Positions 1 to 10,300 of a DNA stretch of 64,000 nucleotides are shown here, one piece after another. The DNA comes from Candidatus Methanomethylophilus alvi Mx1201 (GTDB taxonomy: Archaea > Thermoplasmatota > Thermoplasmata > Methanomassiliicoccales > Methanomethylophilaceae): the NCBI RefSeq assembly GCF_000300255.2, contig NC_020913.1, positions 804,692-868,691 of the forward strand. The letters are read 5' to 3'. A model generated the notes under the pieces. That model worked only from the letters and a program-made list of their open reading frames with translations, was not told where the DNA came from and searched no databases. Both the position numbers and the translations under genes were made by a program. Every line of letters starts with the position of its first letter. Positions within the stretch are counted from its first letter, which is position 1.

Positions 1-766
1 ATCCACGGTCATCATCTTCTGCGCGTTCCTGTTCTTCGAGCTCCTTCTTTTCATAGTTTCCGGCGACGGGGGCGACCTGAACACCCATCTTCTCAACCTG
101 GCGGACAACTCGTTGGCGTTCGTCATCGGTCTGACCGCCATGGACGCCGTCATGTACGTGAGCCAGCTCCAGAGCAGGCGCAGGGGCGAGAGCAGGGCGA
201 TCATCAGGCACAACAGGATCGTCCAGCCGGCCATAGACATGTATCTGGCCAGGAAGAACATGCTGATCACCCCTCCGGAAAGGGAGGTGAGGACGTTCCA
301 GATCGTCTCCGACTTCAAGATACGCGACCTGAAGGACATGTACGGCCCGTCGGACATCGTAACGGATGCGGGCAGGACCAAGATCGAGACGTTCCGCATC
401 CAGACCAAGAGCCTCCACAAGGCCATGATGAACATGGTGGAGGACATCGACTTCGATTTCAACCCGGAGATATGCGATGCCGCCATGAGGTTCATCAACG
501 CCACCACCTACGGTACCGCCGCCCTCGACTCGCTGATAGCCTTCGGTGAGGAAGGGATGAGGAGCAAGAGGATGACCCTCATAAAGCAGATGAAGGAAGA
601 GGAGGACGGAGGTTCCCTCGGGGATGCGAGGGCCGAGATGAAGAACGTGTACCTCGTACAGCAGATGATCCAGGAGCAGGAGGCTGCCATCAAGGAATAC
701 CTCACCACCATCAACGAGATGAGCGACGAGAATTCCAAGAACGCCGCCTACGACCATTACGAGTGA
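1..766 (+). CDS. Membrane protein of unknown function (5' end outside the window)
   Basis: The reading frame is open from base 2 to the TGA at 764-766, so the gene starts before the window. The visible part begins with a hydrophobic segment (IIFCAFLFFELLLFIVSG), then a short polar loop and a second, weaker hydrophobic stretch (LAFVIGLTAMDAVMYV). About 190 charged residues follow, including a likely coiled coil near the end (LVQQMIQEQEAAIKEYLTTI). This suggests a membrane-anchored protein with a cytoplasmic C-terminal domain. I recognise no family. The last 10 bases overlap the 3' end of the convergent sfsA gene. Confidence 0.75.
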   Translation, partial: STVIIFCAFLFFELLLFIVSGDGGDLNTHLLNLADNSLAFVIGLTAMDAVMYVSQLQSRRRGESRAIIRHNRIVQPAIDMYLARKNMLITPPEREVRTFQIVSDFKIRDLKDMYGPSDIVTDAGRTKIETFRIQTKSLHKAMMNMVEDIDFDFNPEICDAAMRFINATTYGTAALDSLIAFGEEGMRSKRMTLIKQMKEEEDGGSLGDARAEMKNVYLVQQMIQEQEAAIKEYLTTINEMSDENSKNAAYDHYE

Positions 767-1455
767 AGGATGACGGGGACCTCGTCCCCCAACCATAACG
801 AATCCTCGGCGACGGTGCAGTCATAGGCGACCACGTTAACGCCGGCGGCGACGGCCTCCTCGCAGGCCCTGCCCAGTTCGGGCTGCATGGCGTAGTTGGG
901 GGAGAATCCTCTCACCCCGGACATCTGTATCAGGAAGATGACCCAGCACCTGTAACCGCTGCCGGCAAGCCCCGTGAGTTCGCGGATGTGCTTCAGACCT
1001 CTCTCCGTCGGGGCGTCCGGAAATAGTGCCAGACCGTCGGATTCCAGGGTGACGCCCTTAACCTCTGCGAAGACCTTCTCCCCGTTCCGCTCCGCATAGA
1101 AGTCGAAGCGGGAGTCCCCGTACCTGTATTCCGGGACCACATTGTCGCACTTCCCTACGATCTTCTCGAAGGATTCCTTCACCACTGCATTAGGGGCCTG
1201 GGAATCCATGTTTATGAGCAGGTCTCCCTTGTAGACGGCGATCAGGTCGTACCCGGTCTTCCTCTTCGGATCGTCGCTTATGCTGAGGACCACCTTCGCT
1301 CCCGGGACCAGAAGTTCCAGGCATCTGCCGGTGTTCTTAACGTGACACCTCGAAACTGCCCTCTGCCCGGTAACTGGGTCAGCTATTTCAACCAACGCTA
1401 TGAACCGGTTAGGCCTGTCTATGAATGTCCCCTGAATCACACGGTCGTACTTCAT
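757..1455 (-). CDS. sfsA: SfsA family protein (sugar fermentation stimulation protein homolog)
   Basis: A 232-residue protein of full SfsA length. The N-terminal OB-like half has the family pattern (YDRVIQGTFIDRPNRFIALV, then CHVKNTGRCLELLVPGAKVV). The C-terminal half has the nuclease-like core, with FDFYAERNGEKVFAEVKGVT and a late GVRGFSPNYAMQPELG segment. The SfsA family is widespread; its biochemical role is poorly defined, and nucleic-acid binding or nuclease activity has been proposed. I chose ATG 1455 over a TTG one codon upstream. A diverged copy of the first ~45 codons lies at 19645-19791 in the same orientation, so this gene marks one edge of the accessory island. Confidence 0.92.
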   Translation of the reverse strand: MKYDRVIQGTFIDRPNRFIALVEIADPVTGQRAVSRCHVKNTGRCLELLVPGAKVVLSISDDPKRKTGYDLIAVYKGDLLINMDSQAPNAVVKESFEKIVGKCDNVVPEYRYGDSRFDFYAERNGEKVFAEVKGVTLESDGLALFPDAPTERGLKHIRELTGLAGSGYRCWVIFLIQMSGVRGFSPNYAMQPELGRACEEAVAAGVNVVAYDCTVAEDSLWLGDEVPVILHS

Positions 1456-1606
1456 CAACTCTCTTCTTCATGTTGCTCAGGCAAAGCAGCCTAGGGAGAC
1501 ATCCTGTTTGAGAAAATCCCCCGATGCTAGCAAATGTCAGCATCGGAGTAATGGAGTTTGGGGGTATAATTAGTTTAACGGTTCGGCGGGTCATCCGAAA
1601 AGGGCA

Positions 1607-2452
1607 TCATCCACCGAATTCGTCGCGGTCTTCATCTTCCTCAGGTTGGGGAAGATACCGGGACCCATAAGGTGCTACAACCAATCCGCCGATATCGAAG
1701 GCGATCTGAAGACCTGCACGATCAAGAGGAAGGGCTGCAACAATATTTCCGTCAGACCAGTATTCGTATGCTCTACAATCTCTCCCATATTTTGCCATAT
1801 TGTCTTTACTGCGACCCTTATCTGCAGTTTGCCGACAACAACGATTGTATGTGTGGTATCCATCAAAACGATCTGGAAAGTTAGACATAACTCCGGGGCC
1901 TAAATCCTTGGATTTGCCTGTGCGAGCACGATATTCACAAATTGTAAGAATTACATCGCAATCGAGTGTGTCCGAGATATCGAGTTTGAACCGTTCGATG
2001 AAGAATTGTTTGATTTCTGGTTCAGAAAAACCCTCTAAAGATAATTCTTCAACAACGTCGTGCACATCATCTGTTTCTTCAAAAACCATTGAAAACTGTT
2101 TTTGAATAGCTTTTATCAGGCTACTGTTGAGGTATACATATTCGATTCTCGCGGAACCGCCACAAACTGCACAAACATGAATTTTTGTTGGATGGATCTT
2201 AAAGAACAATGATACGAATTTATCATCGTAAATTCCAAGTTCTTTTTTCTTTTCTTCAGCCCATTTGATACGACTTTCACGTACATCGGATGCATCTGCG
2301 CACCAGGACCAGTCACCATCTTTGTTTTTACGAATTGCTAGGCCTTTGTAGTTCTTATGATGGATTATGTTCTCCATGTATTCGATGAATTCTGGTGCAT
2401 ATTGCCTCTTTTTCGCTACAAGATAAAATTCAAATTCAGATAAATAAAACAT
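1607..2452 (-). pseudogene. Truncated type IIS restriction endonuclease, Alw26I/Eco31I(BsaI)/Esp3I family
   Basis: The 281 residues match the N-terminal recognition half of the Eco31I/BsaI family as I know it: an opening FIEYMENIIHHKNYKGL block, a CAVCGGSARIEYVYLNSSLI cysteine block, and the strong signature LGPGVMSNFPDRFDGYHTYN followed by AYEYWSDGNIVAA. Family members run to about 550 residues, and the next part should carry the HNH-like nuclease domain with further Cys and His residues. Here the frame instead runs into an unrelated ~40-residue tail (ending EDEDRDEFGG) and stops, so the nuclease half is lost. No companion methyltransferase is visible. Base composition is AT-richer than the flanks, consistent with acquired DNA. 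Confidence 0.7.
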
Positions 2453-2610
2453 CTGTGAACAATTTTATCACCTTCGAAGAGCAAAACATGATAATAATTG
2501 GAAACGCAGTGCCCCAGAATACTCGTTTGAAGCATCAAAAGGTAACTAAATTCTTAGGAATCCTAAGAAAACGAACAAAACGCAAACGAGTAGGTTTTGT
2601 AAAATCCCTG

Positions 2611-2754
2611 TCAAAAAGGTCTGAAGAACTCATGATTTACCTCATAAATGGATCGTGTATCTACATCGAGGGTGGCATTAATATCCTGATGCCCCCACAC
2701 TTTAATCCAATGTAACCCCAGACAGAATGCTAGGTGTGAGTCTATCGACCTGAT
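2611..2754 (-). pseudogene. C-terminal remnant of a tyrosine recombinase (phage-type integrase)
   Basis: A 47-codon open stretch with no start codon ends in TGA at 2613-2611. It reads HLAFCLGLHWIKVWGHQDIN and then ATLDVDTRSIYEV. This has the layout of the integrase C-terminus: conserved His and Leu, a GH-x-D-I-x-x-T-L-D box, then the tyrosine position. The residue where the catalytic tyrosine is expected (LDxYT) is Asp, so even the remnant has lost its nucleophile. It sits between the truncated restriction gene and the zinc-ribbon nuclease and fits a decayed integrative element. The match rests on motif recognition only. Confidence 0.5.
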
Positions 2755-2865
2755 CTACTTCAAGGGATTGTGCAATCGCTCTCCCACATTTTCTATTTCT
2801 CTATGCTTTTCATATGGTTCAAAGCAAACATAGCTAAATAATATCGAAAAACTTCCAATACCCGA

Positions 2866-4959
2866 GTGTTACCTGAAAATATCAAACTGTCTTTTGAAAA
2901 ATGGTGTCTGGAAAACAATCCCGACATGCTGCAGATGTGGGATTATGAAAGGAACACCATATCTCCGAACGAAGTATCTTACGGTGCAAGGAAATTATTA
3001 TGGTTCAAGGGACGGTGTGGACACTCCTGGGAATCCTCCCCAGTGGAAATACGGATGGGTAGAGGTTGCCCGTATTGTCATGGTTTAAAGGTTCTCAGAG
3101 GATTCAACGATCTAGAATCCAAAGAACCGGAACTTGCAAAAGAATGGCATCCGACCAAAAACGGTAAGCTGAAGCCATCCGATATTACCTATGGCAGCAA
3201 ACAGAAAGTTTGGTGGCTTGGCCCTTGCGGTCATGAATGGAAAGCACAAATCAACAACAGGCGCTTCAACGACGGTTGTCCGATATGCACGGATCGCCTT
3301 ATCGTACCCGGGATCAATGATTTAGACTCACAATACCCAGAACTCGCGAAAGAGTGGCATCCGACCAAAAACCAGAAGAAACGTCCAGATAAGATTGCCC
3401 CTCATTCAAACATCCCCGTTTGGTGGCTCGGCCCTTGCGGCCATGAATGGAAAACACAGCCCAACAACCGTGTCTATGGGTCTGGGTGTCCTATTTGCAA
3501 AATGGAGAGAAGTACATCTTTTGCCGAGAAAGCAATCGCATTCTACCTGTCTAAGATAACTACTGTCGAGGAATCAGCGCATCCTTTGAAATCCCGTAAA
3601 GAACTCGACATCTATCTCCCGAAACTGAAAATCGCTGTCGAATATGACGGTGAAGCCTATCACAGGTCAGTTGAGAAGGATCTCCGTAAGAATAAGGAAT
3701 GCGAAGATACTGGCATTGTTCTAATCCGTATCCGCGAACCAAATTGTCCCACCATTTCGGATTATCCGACAATAGTAATGGAGAACCGCAACGATGACGG
3801 CCTCGCAGCTGCCATATCCAAACTTATTAAACTGATATTCCCTAGGAAACGTAAAGTTCCTACCATTAACCTTGATCAGGATCGCCCTGTGATTTATGAA
3901 AGCTACATCAAATCAAGTAAGGAGAATTCATTGGCAGAATCAAAACCGGAATTGATCAGATACTGGAACAAGAAACGCAACGGTGCCCTGAATCCGGAAT
4001 ACGTGAATACCTATTCGATGAAGAAACTCTGGTGGATCTGTGAAAAGGGTCACGAATGGCAAGCTACTGTTGCCAATATTTCAACCGGGTCGCGGTGTCC
4101 GTATTGTTCTGGGCGTAAGGTATGGAAGGGATTCAACGACCTTTGCACAACTAATCCAGATATTGCTGCATTATGGAGCGACAAAAACACAATCGACCCT
4201 TCTTCACTGTCTGCTGGAAGCCATAGAAAAGTGTGGCTGACTTATCCCTGTGGGCACGAATCTTTAAGAAGTGTTAGGGATCACATCGGTTCATCTGGAT
4301 GTTCGATATGCAATAGGAAATCTGCAACACCCGGAATCAACGATATTGTAACGATACGTCCAGATTTGATTTCTCAGTGGGACTATGAAAAGAATGATTT
4401 GGATCCTAAAAAAGTGAGGCCCGGTTCCAAGAAAAAAGTATGGTGGGTGTGTGAGAAAGGCCACAGCTACCAAATGACCATAGGCGATAAGAGCCATGGC
4501 CAGAATTGTCCTTACTGTTCGGGTCGTAAAGTATGGCCTGGTTTCAACGATATCGCCACTACAAATCCTGATCTTCTTGAGTATTGGGACTATGAGAAAA
4601 ATTCACCTCTTGAACCTACTCAGATAAACAAAGGTTCCGATACCAAAGTCTGGTGGAAATGTGATAAAGGTCATACATATCAGGCAACAATCTACAATTT
4701 TTCCAATTACAAAAACTGCCCCTATTGTGCAAACAGGCGCATTTTGGAAGGATATAACGATCTCTCCACTGTTGAGCCTGAAATCATGACCTGGTGGGAT
4801 TATGAAAAGAACGGGGAACTACTGCCAACGCAGGTATCCCGCGGCAGTAGCAGATTGGTTTGGTGGAGGTGCCCCAATGGACACGAATACCAGAAGAAAA
4901 TCGAGTTCCAGGTGCAATCTCCATTTTGTCCAGTCTGCAAGATAAGGTTATCACGGTGA
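2866..4959 (+). CDS. Eight-zinc-ribbon protein with a central Vsr/PD-(D/E)XK-like nuclease domain
   Basis: 697 residues from a GTG start. The protein is built from a repeated ~65-residue module ending in a zinc ribbon of the form C-x2/3-GH-x(n)-C-P-x-C, with a recurring WDYEKN...GS-KKVWW lead-in. I count three modules before and five after a central domain at about residues 218-320. These modules resemble the treble-clef zinc ribbon described as DUF4379. The central domain carries ELDIYLPKLKIAVEYDGEAY and later a strand VLIRIREPN, which is the layout of Vsr/DUF559-type endonucleases with catalytic Asp in EYDG. The zinc ribbons probably bind DNA. The neighbours are a restriction-gene remnant and a helicase module, so a defence role is an inference. 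Confidence 0.78.
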   Translation: MLPENIKLSFEKWCLENNPDMLQMWDYERNTISPNEVSYGARKLLWFKGRCGHSWESSPVEIRMGRGCPYCHGLKVLRGFNDLESKEPELAKEWHPTKNGKLKPSDITYGSKQKVWWLGPCGHEWKAQINNRRFNDGCPICTDRLIVPGINDLDSQYPELAKEWHPTKNQKKRPDKIAPHSNIPVWWLGPCGHEWKTQPNNRVYGSGCPICKMERSTSFAEKAIAFYLSKITTVEESAHPLKSRKELDIYLPKLKIAVEYDGEAYHRSVEKDLRKNKECEDTGIVLIRIREPNCPTISDYPTIVMENRNDDGLAAAISKLIKLIFPRKRKVPTINLDQDRPVIYESYIKSSKENSLAESKPELIRYWNKKRNGALNPEYVNTYSMKKLWWICEKGHEWQATVANISTGSRCPYCSGRKVWKGFNDLCTTNPDIAALWSDKNTIDPSSLSAGSHRKVWLTYPCGHESLRSVRDHIGSSGCSICNRKSATPGINDIVTIRPDLISQWDYEKNDLDPKKVRPGSKKKVWWVCEKGHSYQMTIGDKSHGQNCPYCSGRKVWPGFNDIATTNPDLLEYWDYEKNSPLEPTQINKGSDTKVWWKCDKGHTYQATIYNFSNYKNCPYCANRRILEGYNDLSTVEPEIMTWWDYEKNGELLPTQVSRGSSRLVWWRCPNGHEYQKKIEFQVQSPFCPVCKIRLSR

Positions 4960-4975
4960 TTGTAAGCCTAAGGCA

Positions 4976-5200
4976 CTAAGAATCCACCCTTCCATCACCG
5001 CATCATCGATTGCCCGGTGCCTCATCCCTTCCAATCCCATCGGATCCTCGGGACACAACGCCCTGTAAGCATCGATCGACCTCACCCACTTCTCCGGATA
5101 GTACGATTCCTCCCTCTCCCTCAGCAGCCTCTCCTGAAACTACCCAGGGGGCATCACATTCTCTATCGAATGCAGGCCCTAGGTAGCAACTCCACCAAAG
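4976..5200 (-). pseudogene. 3'-end remnant of a DEDDh exonuclease gene, duplicate of 11372-12001
   Basis: The stretch from about 4982 to 5143 is nearly identical to 11398-11560, the 3' part of the intact exonuclease gene. Weaker similarity runs on to about 5200, where the corresponding frame contains a stop. The orientation is the same as the intact copy. The rest of the interval 4960-5295 holds no gene I can support. The two copies are direct repeats that bracket the two-gene helicase module at 5296-11246. Confidence 0.8.
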
Positions 5201-5295
5201 AAAGGTGCCAATACGCTCCCATACGCTACCGTCGGGGACACAAGCCGTGTAATCTGGATCATTTACCAAGAGCATGATTGACCTAAAGATCGCGT

Positions 5296-7386
5296 TCATT
5301 CATCTGTGTTATCTTCGTCATCGTCTTCGATGTTCGCAACAAAGTAATGTAGTTTCTTGCACCATTCCGTGAGATATTTTATCGGGAAGGGAATGACCGA
5401 ATTCTGTTTGTGCTTCACATACGGTATCGACATCATATGGAACAATCTGTCGAAGAACACGTAACCTTCATCGAGGGCTTCGATCTCACGGACCACGGAT
5501 GAATTTGCCACAGTCATCTTCATGTTCATCTGTCCGACATAATAGATCCATCTGCTCTTCGACAACTTCGCATAACCCAGATCGATACTGCCGCCGAACA
5601 TCTCGAACTTTGCGTTGCCGTCCTTCATTCCGACAGTACGGCCTTTATTTCCTTTATGATTCTTCCTGAGCAGGTCGTAAATTGCATCTGCATCCGGGAT
5701 TGTACTTATTCCGGTTGTTCTGACGACGTTTATCTGCCCCGCAGGATCTTTAACGGCATACTCCACTTCGTTCCAATCGATTCCGGAGTACCCCCTCGGT
5801 CCGAAAGGATCGCTGGGCGCGTATTTCTTGGGTTCAGTCATAGTGCCGTCCGAATCAACTTCGAATACTGCGAAACCATCGCAATGAACCTTCCTGTGTT
5901 CAGAATGCGTAAGCGGGATCGCGAACTCCCATCTTCCCTCGTAATACTCCTCTGCCCATCTGAAGAACTCCATTTTCCCCTTGTCTATCTCCTCTTTGAT
6001 ATACAGCTGCTCGAACAGAACTTCGGCCAAGGGCATATTCGCCGGAGTCGGGAACTTCTTGGGATAATCCTCCGCCTTACGGCCCTCTTCTTTCTTAACC
6101 CATTTTTCCCTCGTATTGTTGTATATCGTCTGGTTCTTCTTCGTTTCCGACTTGTACTTCCTGATTGCTTCCTTCAGGTTGTTTATGACAACGTGCTGAA
6201 GAAGGTTGTAGCTCTCGTCCGTGTGGGGATCCTCTTTCTCTCTGCCTTTGTATGCTTTCTTGGGAAGAATCACAGGTATGTTGAAACCCACCAGACTGGG
6301 GCCTGTGGTGAACTGCATATCCACGCCGTATCTTTCCCTGACCAATGCGATGAATTCCTCGATTACGGCATCGTTTGCTTTGTCCTTCGTCAGATTGTAA
6401 ACCCTGATCGTTTCTCCCTTGAAGTGGTCCATAAGCCTCTGTTCGTATGATTCGTCGAGAGAGGTCTTCTTACGAATCGCCTCACCTCTGTAAAGGGAAA
6501 CGCCGCCGAGGTAATCCCCGTAAACATCGTTGAATTTGTTTACGACATCCAGGATTATCTTTGCTCTGCTTTCTTCCAGGTTGCGTTCGATCAGATTGTC
6601 ATCGTTTTCCGAATCGGACTCGTTGGTAGAACGTGTGTAATCCAGCATATCTAGGTGGACCTTGTCATCGAGGCGGCAGCTTCTTTTCACGAATGTTGTC
6701 CCGTCATCCTCCTTGACGGATGCCGTCTGCATCCCCGCACCTTTGATGTAACGGAACCTCGTGTAGATTTTCGGATCCTTCTTCCCCCAATTGATTTTCT
6801 CACGGAGTGCATTGTTGAATGTGGCCACGTTGTAATCGAGCTGAACATCAGAGTAGCATCCGAGGTAGTCTGGGGGATTCGAAATCTTGAATTCGAGGGT
6901 GATGTATCTTGCAACAAAGTTCTTCAGATCACTTGTGTTCTCCGATTTCACCACCTTATAGAAACTCCCCTCTGCATTGCTGGCATCCACCAGCACATTG
7001 TTGCCTAGCGAATTGAGCATTAGCTGGAACAGAACCCTTTTGGGAGTTTCCTTCGCATCCCTTATGTTCATCTTCTCGATGGTGTAATGGATTTTGAAAT
7101 CCTCCGAACCGATTGCATTCACAATCGCGGTTTCCACATCATCGTAATCGATATCGGCCATGATGTGGACCGTCGACTTCTCGTTCCACCCGCTGATTTT
7201 GAGGGAACGGATGCCTTCGGCCGGTTTGACGATACGAAGTAGCCTGAACATCGAACTCGCTCCGTCGCATTTTACCACTGCCCAGGTGAAGTCTTTCTCC
7301 AGGCCATCATAGTCTATATCGCCATACTTCAGAAGGCTGTAGATAGGCCACATTACCTCTGATTCGTCCTTTTTTCCTCTTCCCAT
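5296..7386 (-). CDS. Uncharacterised partner of the helicase-nuclease (candidate defence protein)
   Basis: 696 residues from ATG 7386, which overlaps the TGA of the upstream helicase gene by one base (TGATG), so the two are almost certainly translationally coupled. I do not recognise the family. Landmarks are an acidic C-terminal tail (DDDEDNTDE), a central strand-rich segment GPSLVGFNIPVILPKKAYKG followed by LLQHVVINNLKEAI, and a later MPLAEVLFEQLYIKEEIDKG. The central arrangement recalls, weakly, the MID-PIWI region of the prokaryotic pPIWI-RE proteins, which are also encoded with a helicase and a nuclease. That is a hypothesis, not a recognised match. No signal peptide or membrane segment is seen. 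Confidence 0.85.
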   Translation of the reverse strand: MGRGKKDESEVMWPIYSLLKYGDIDYDGLEKDFTWAVVKCDGASSMFRLLRIVKPAEGIRSLKISGWNEKSTVHIMADIDYDDVETAIVNAIGSEDFKIHYTIEKMNIRDAKETPKRVLFQLMLNSLGNNVLVDASNAEGSFYKVVKSENTSDLKNFVARYITLEFKISNPPDYLGCYSDVQLDYNVATFNNALREKINWGKKDPKIYTRFRYIKGAGMQTASVKEDDGTTFVKRSCRLDDKVHLDMLDYTRSTNESDSENDDNLIERNLEESRAKIILDVVNKFNDVYGDYLGGVSLYRGEAIRKKTSLDESYEQRLMDHFKGETIRVYNLTKDKANDAVIEEFIALVRERYGVDMQFTTGPSLVGFNIPVILPKKAYKGREKEDPHTDESYNLLQHVVINNLKEAIRKYKSETKKNQTIYNNTREKWVKKEEGRKAEDYPKKFPTPANMPLAEVLFEQLYIKEEIDKGKMEFFRWAEEYYEGRWEFAIPLTHSEHRKVHCDGFAVFEVDSDGTMTEPKKYAPSDPFGPRGYSGIDWNEVEYAVKDPAGQINVVRTTGISTIPDADAIYDLLRKNHKGNKGRTVGMKDGNAKFEMFGGSIDLGYAKLSKSRWIYYVGQMNMKMTVANSSVVREIEALDEGYVFFDRLFHMMSIPYVKHKQNSVIPFPIKYLTEWCKKLHYFVANIEDDDEDNTDE

Positions 7387-10300
7387 CAAATCGCCTCCTT
7401 TGTTATTGTTTTTCTAGATTCGAAATTCTCCTTGGCAGTTTCGTTGTCGCAATCGTACAGGTAAGGTACTGTAATTATGGTCAATCCAGTGCAATCGATA
7501 ATCTCTCCGTTACGGTCCCTGTATGTTTCGGCATTCCCGTGGATTGTGTATCCGATAGAAGAACCGGCATAATCCTTCGGTTTCAGAACATTCACGATAA
7601 TTGCTTTAGTCCCCCCGATCATTTTCAGTTTCTGGAACGACCACTCTATCAGTTTCTTGTTATCCAACGATCCCGGTCCGGCCCAGTGTTTGAAATCCAG
7701 GTACGTACCGTTTCCCGAAACATAATCGAACTTCTCGAACTTCGAGGGGTCTTCTATCTCCTTCACTTCGACCCCCCAATCCGTAAGAATCGCTTTACCG
7801 GAGACCTCTCCGAGTGCGCCTTTGTAGATGTTGTGGTAGAGTGCGGGACACATAATCGCAGTATTCATTCCGAAATGATTAGCATAATGCAATACCTCCA
7901 ATTCATCAATGGATGGCATTGATTCATAGTCCGCGGTTTCGGGTTCGCCGAACATAGGGCTTACGCTTGGGATCTTCAGGAAGTCTGCCAGTCTCGCATC
8001 CGCTTCGGAGACCTCGCAATCTCCTTCCGGATCGATATACACTTCATGGTAGTCCTTCTCCTGGCGGTATCTGAGACAGTTTGCCGGCTTGTCGAAGGAA
8101 TGATACATATTGTAGACCATGTCAAGTTTAGAATCGGCCGAGAGTGTGGGGAACGTCAATACATATTCGCGAATGCTATTCCATCCCCTCATGGAACTGG
8201 TGGACCATGTTTTATTCCTGAGCATCGAATCTATGTATGCCTGGGTCTTTACAGATTCATTATCCAAGAGTTCTTTCAGCACACTCTCGTTAGGATTGGC
8301 GGATGAATTCTGAAGCTCTCTGAGAAGACATTTGAATTCGGGATTCGCCATCACCTCTTCCAGATCGGAATCGCGGTCGTTGGGGTCGGCGAAATCCCTT
8401 ATGGATGTGCCTTTGAATACCTCTCCCAACTGATCATCGGCGAAGATATAGATATTCGAATTCTTGGCAAATGTCCTGCATATGCGGCCTATAGCCTGAA
8501 TTATCCTACGCGCATAGGCCATACGGTAACTCGGATATTCCATCGCCTTCTTGCGCTTGGCAGTAGGGGGAGCGCCATAGTACTGAGCGAATCTTATGGA
8601 GATCTCGTTCCGGGCACCTCTCAGATCCAGCTCGTGGTTTTCCTGAAGGGATTCAATATCGAACAGTGAGGAGAGGAGATCCAGTCTCTCTTTCTCCTTA
8701 ATGTTCTTGGCCACATTCGTAGGCATATCCACATAGATGGCATCGAAATCCTTCTTATCGACCTTCGATGGTTCCGCCAAAGAACTGATGTATCTTATGT
8801 TCGGAACTACACTCGATGGAATCTTGTATTGAAGGTTCTGCCCCGCACCTACAGTTGAATATGTGGTGATAACGAAAATCTTTTCTCCCTTAGAAAGTCT
8901 GTTGAGAAGATTTTCCTTGTGTTTGTCGAAGTTATCCGATTTTATTGTGACGAAAGGTTCGCTTTTCATCTTTTCCAGATAGTCTGGTACTACACGTCCC
9001 GATGCCGTCAACCCTTCAGTGTAATCGTCGATAATCTGAACGAAGATCTTTCTGAGAAGTTCGGCACTGAACGTTTCTTCCCTGTTGGATCCTTTTTCAC
9101 GGGGGAATATGTTGAGGAAACATAGCAGGGATCTTGCATCCTCCGCATTGATGAATTCATAGAATGCCCTGAAAACGCGGAGATACCTCTTTGCTATGTA
9201 AATATCATTACCAGTGTACTGACCCAGATAGTCTTTCAGATCCGCCGCTGTCCTCTTGTTCTTTATTATCTCCTTGATATCGTACCTGCTGTCAATAAGT
9301 TTGGGTATGATGTTGACGCGCCCTTCGTAGCAATCCACGGTCTTGGCGAACATCTCCCTTAGACGATCGCGATCCTGCTGGCTGATTTTGTACTCAGAGA
9401 AATCCTCCTGGTTCTTCAGGTAGCGGAAATCATAGTTTCCGACAACGGTGCGCAGCCTGGCGGTAGCTGATATCCCAACGACTTTTGCCCCATGCGCCCT
9501 GTCGAGTGTGCGCATGAGCATCTTCTCGGGTGTTCTCTTGACCGAAGTACAGAATATCTTGGTGGAGAGATTGTGATTATCGTTGTCTACGAAATTGAAG
9601 AATTCGAATCCCGCCTCGTAGAAGGAAGTATCTGGAGTAGGGTCTCTGCTGTTAGCTCTTTTGGGTGGTCTGAACTTGATTGCGTTAACCAGATACTTTG
9701 TCTGTGCCTCGTTGAAATCATATGGATCCAGCATCGTGCGTATCGCTGCATCGCGTGTGAGGGGCTTTCCTTTGGACTCCTGAACACTCATATGGTTGAG
9801 TGCCAATATGTAGAAAACCGCCTCGAAATGTCTGAACAGACCATACATCCTACCCAACATCGAGGTAATAGTTCTCTTGTATTCGAGTTGATCCTCTTCA
9901 GCATTCACGCTGCGGATGAGATTGATTCTTTCCACTTCATCGTACTCAACGATGAACTCTCTGTTCTTTCCGGTTTTTATTATCCTGTTGTCACGGAAGA
10001 TGTATGTAAGCGGTTCGGAATCGGCAAGTTTGAAATCGCATTCGAGATTGTAGTCTTTTGCCAGTGCCTCCGCTCTCTCTTTGATTTCGAGAACATCCTT
10101 GGCGGAGACTGTTCTTCTTCCATCTTCATCATCTTCGGGATTGCGGTAGTATTCCTTCCAGATGTCCTGATTATGCTCCAATGTTCTGAATATGCGTCTG
10201 AATATCCCAACGTAATCCGCTTCGTCCTTGTCTGCATCGATGATCCTTTCGAGGACGGTCTCTTTCGTTGCATCGAATTCGTCGATAAAAATGAACGAAT

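Noticed and set aside
2395..2715. A 106-codon plus-strand ORF between the restriction remnant and the zinc-ribbon nuclease
   Set aside because: It overlaps the restriction gene start and lies opposite the integrase remnant, whose minus-strand frame has recognisable motifs. The plus-strand product has no family features.
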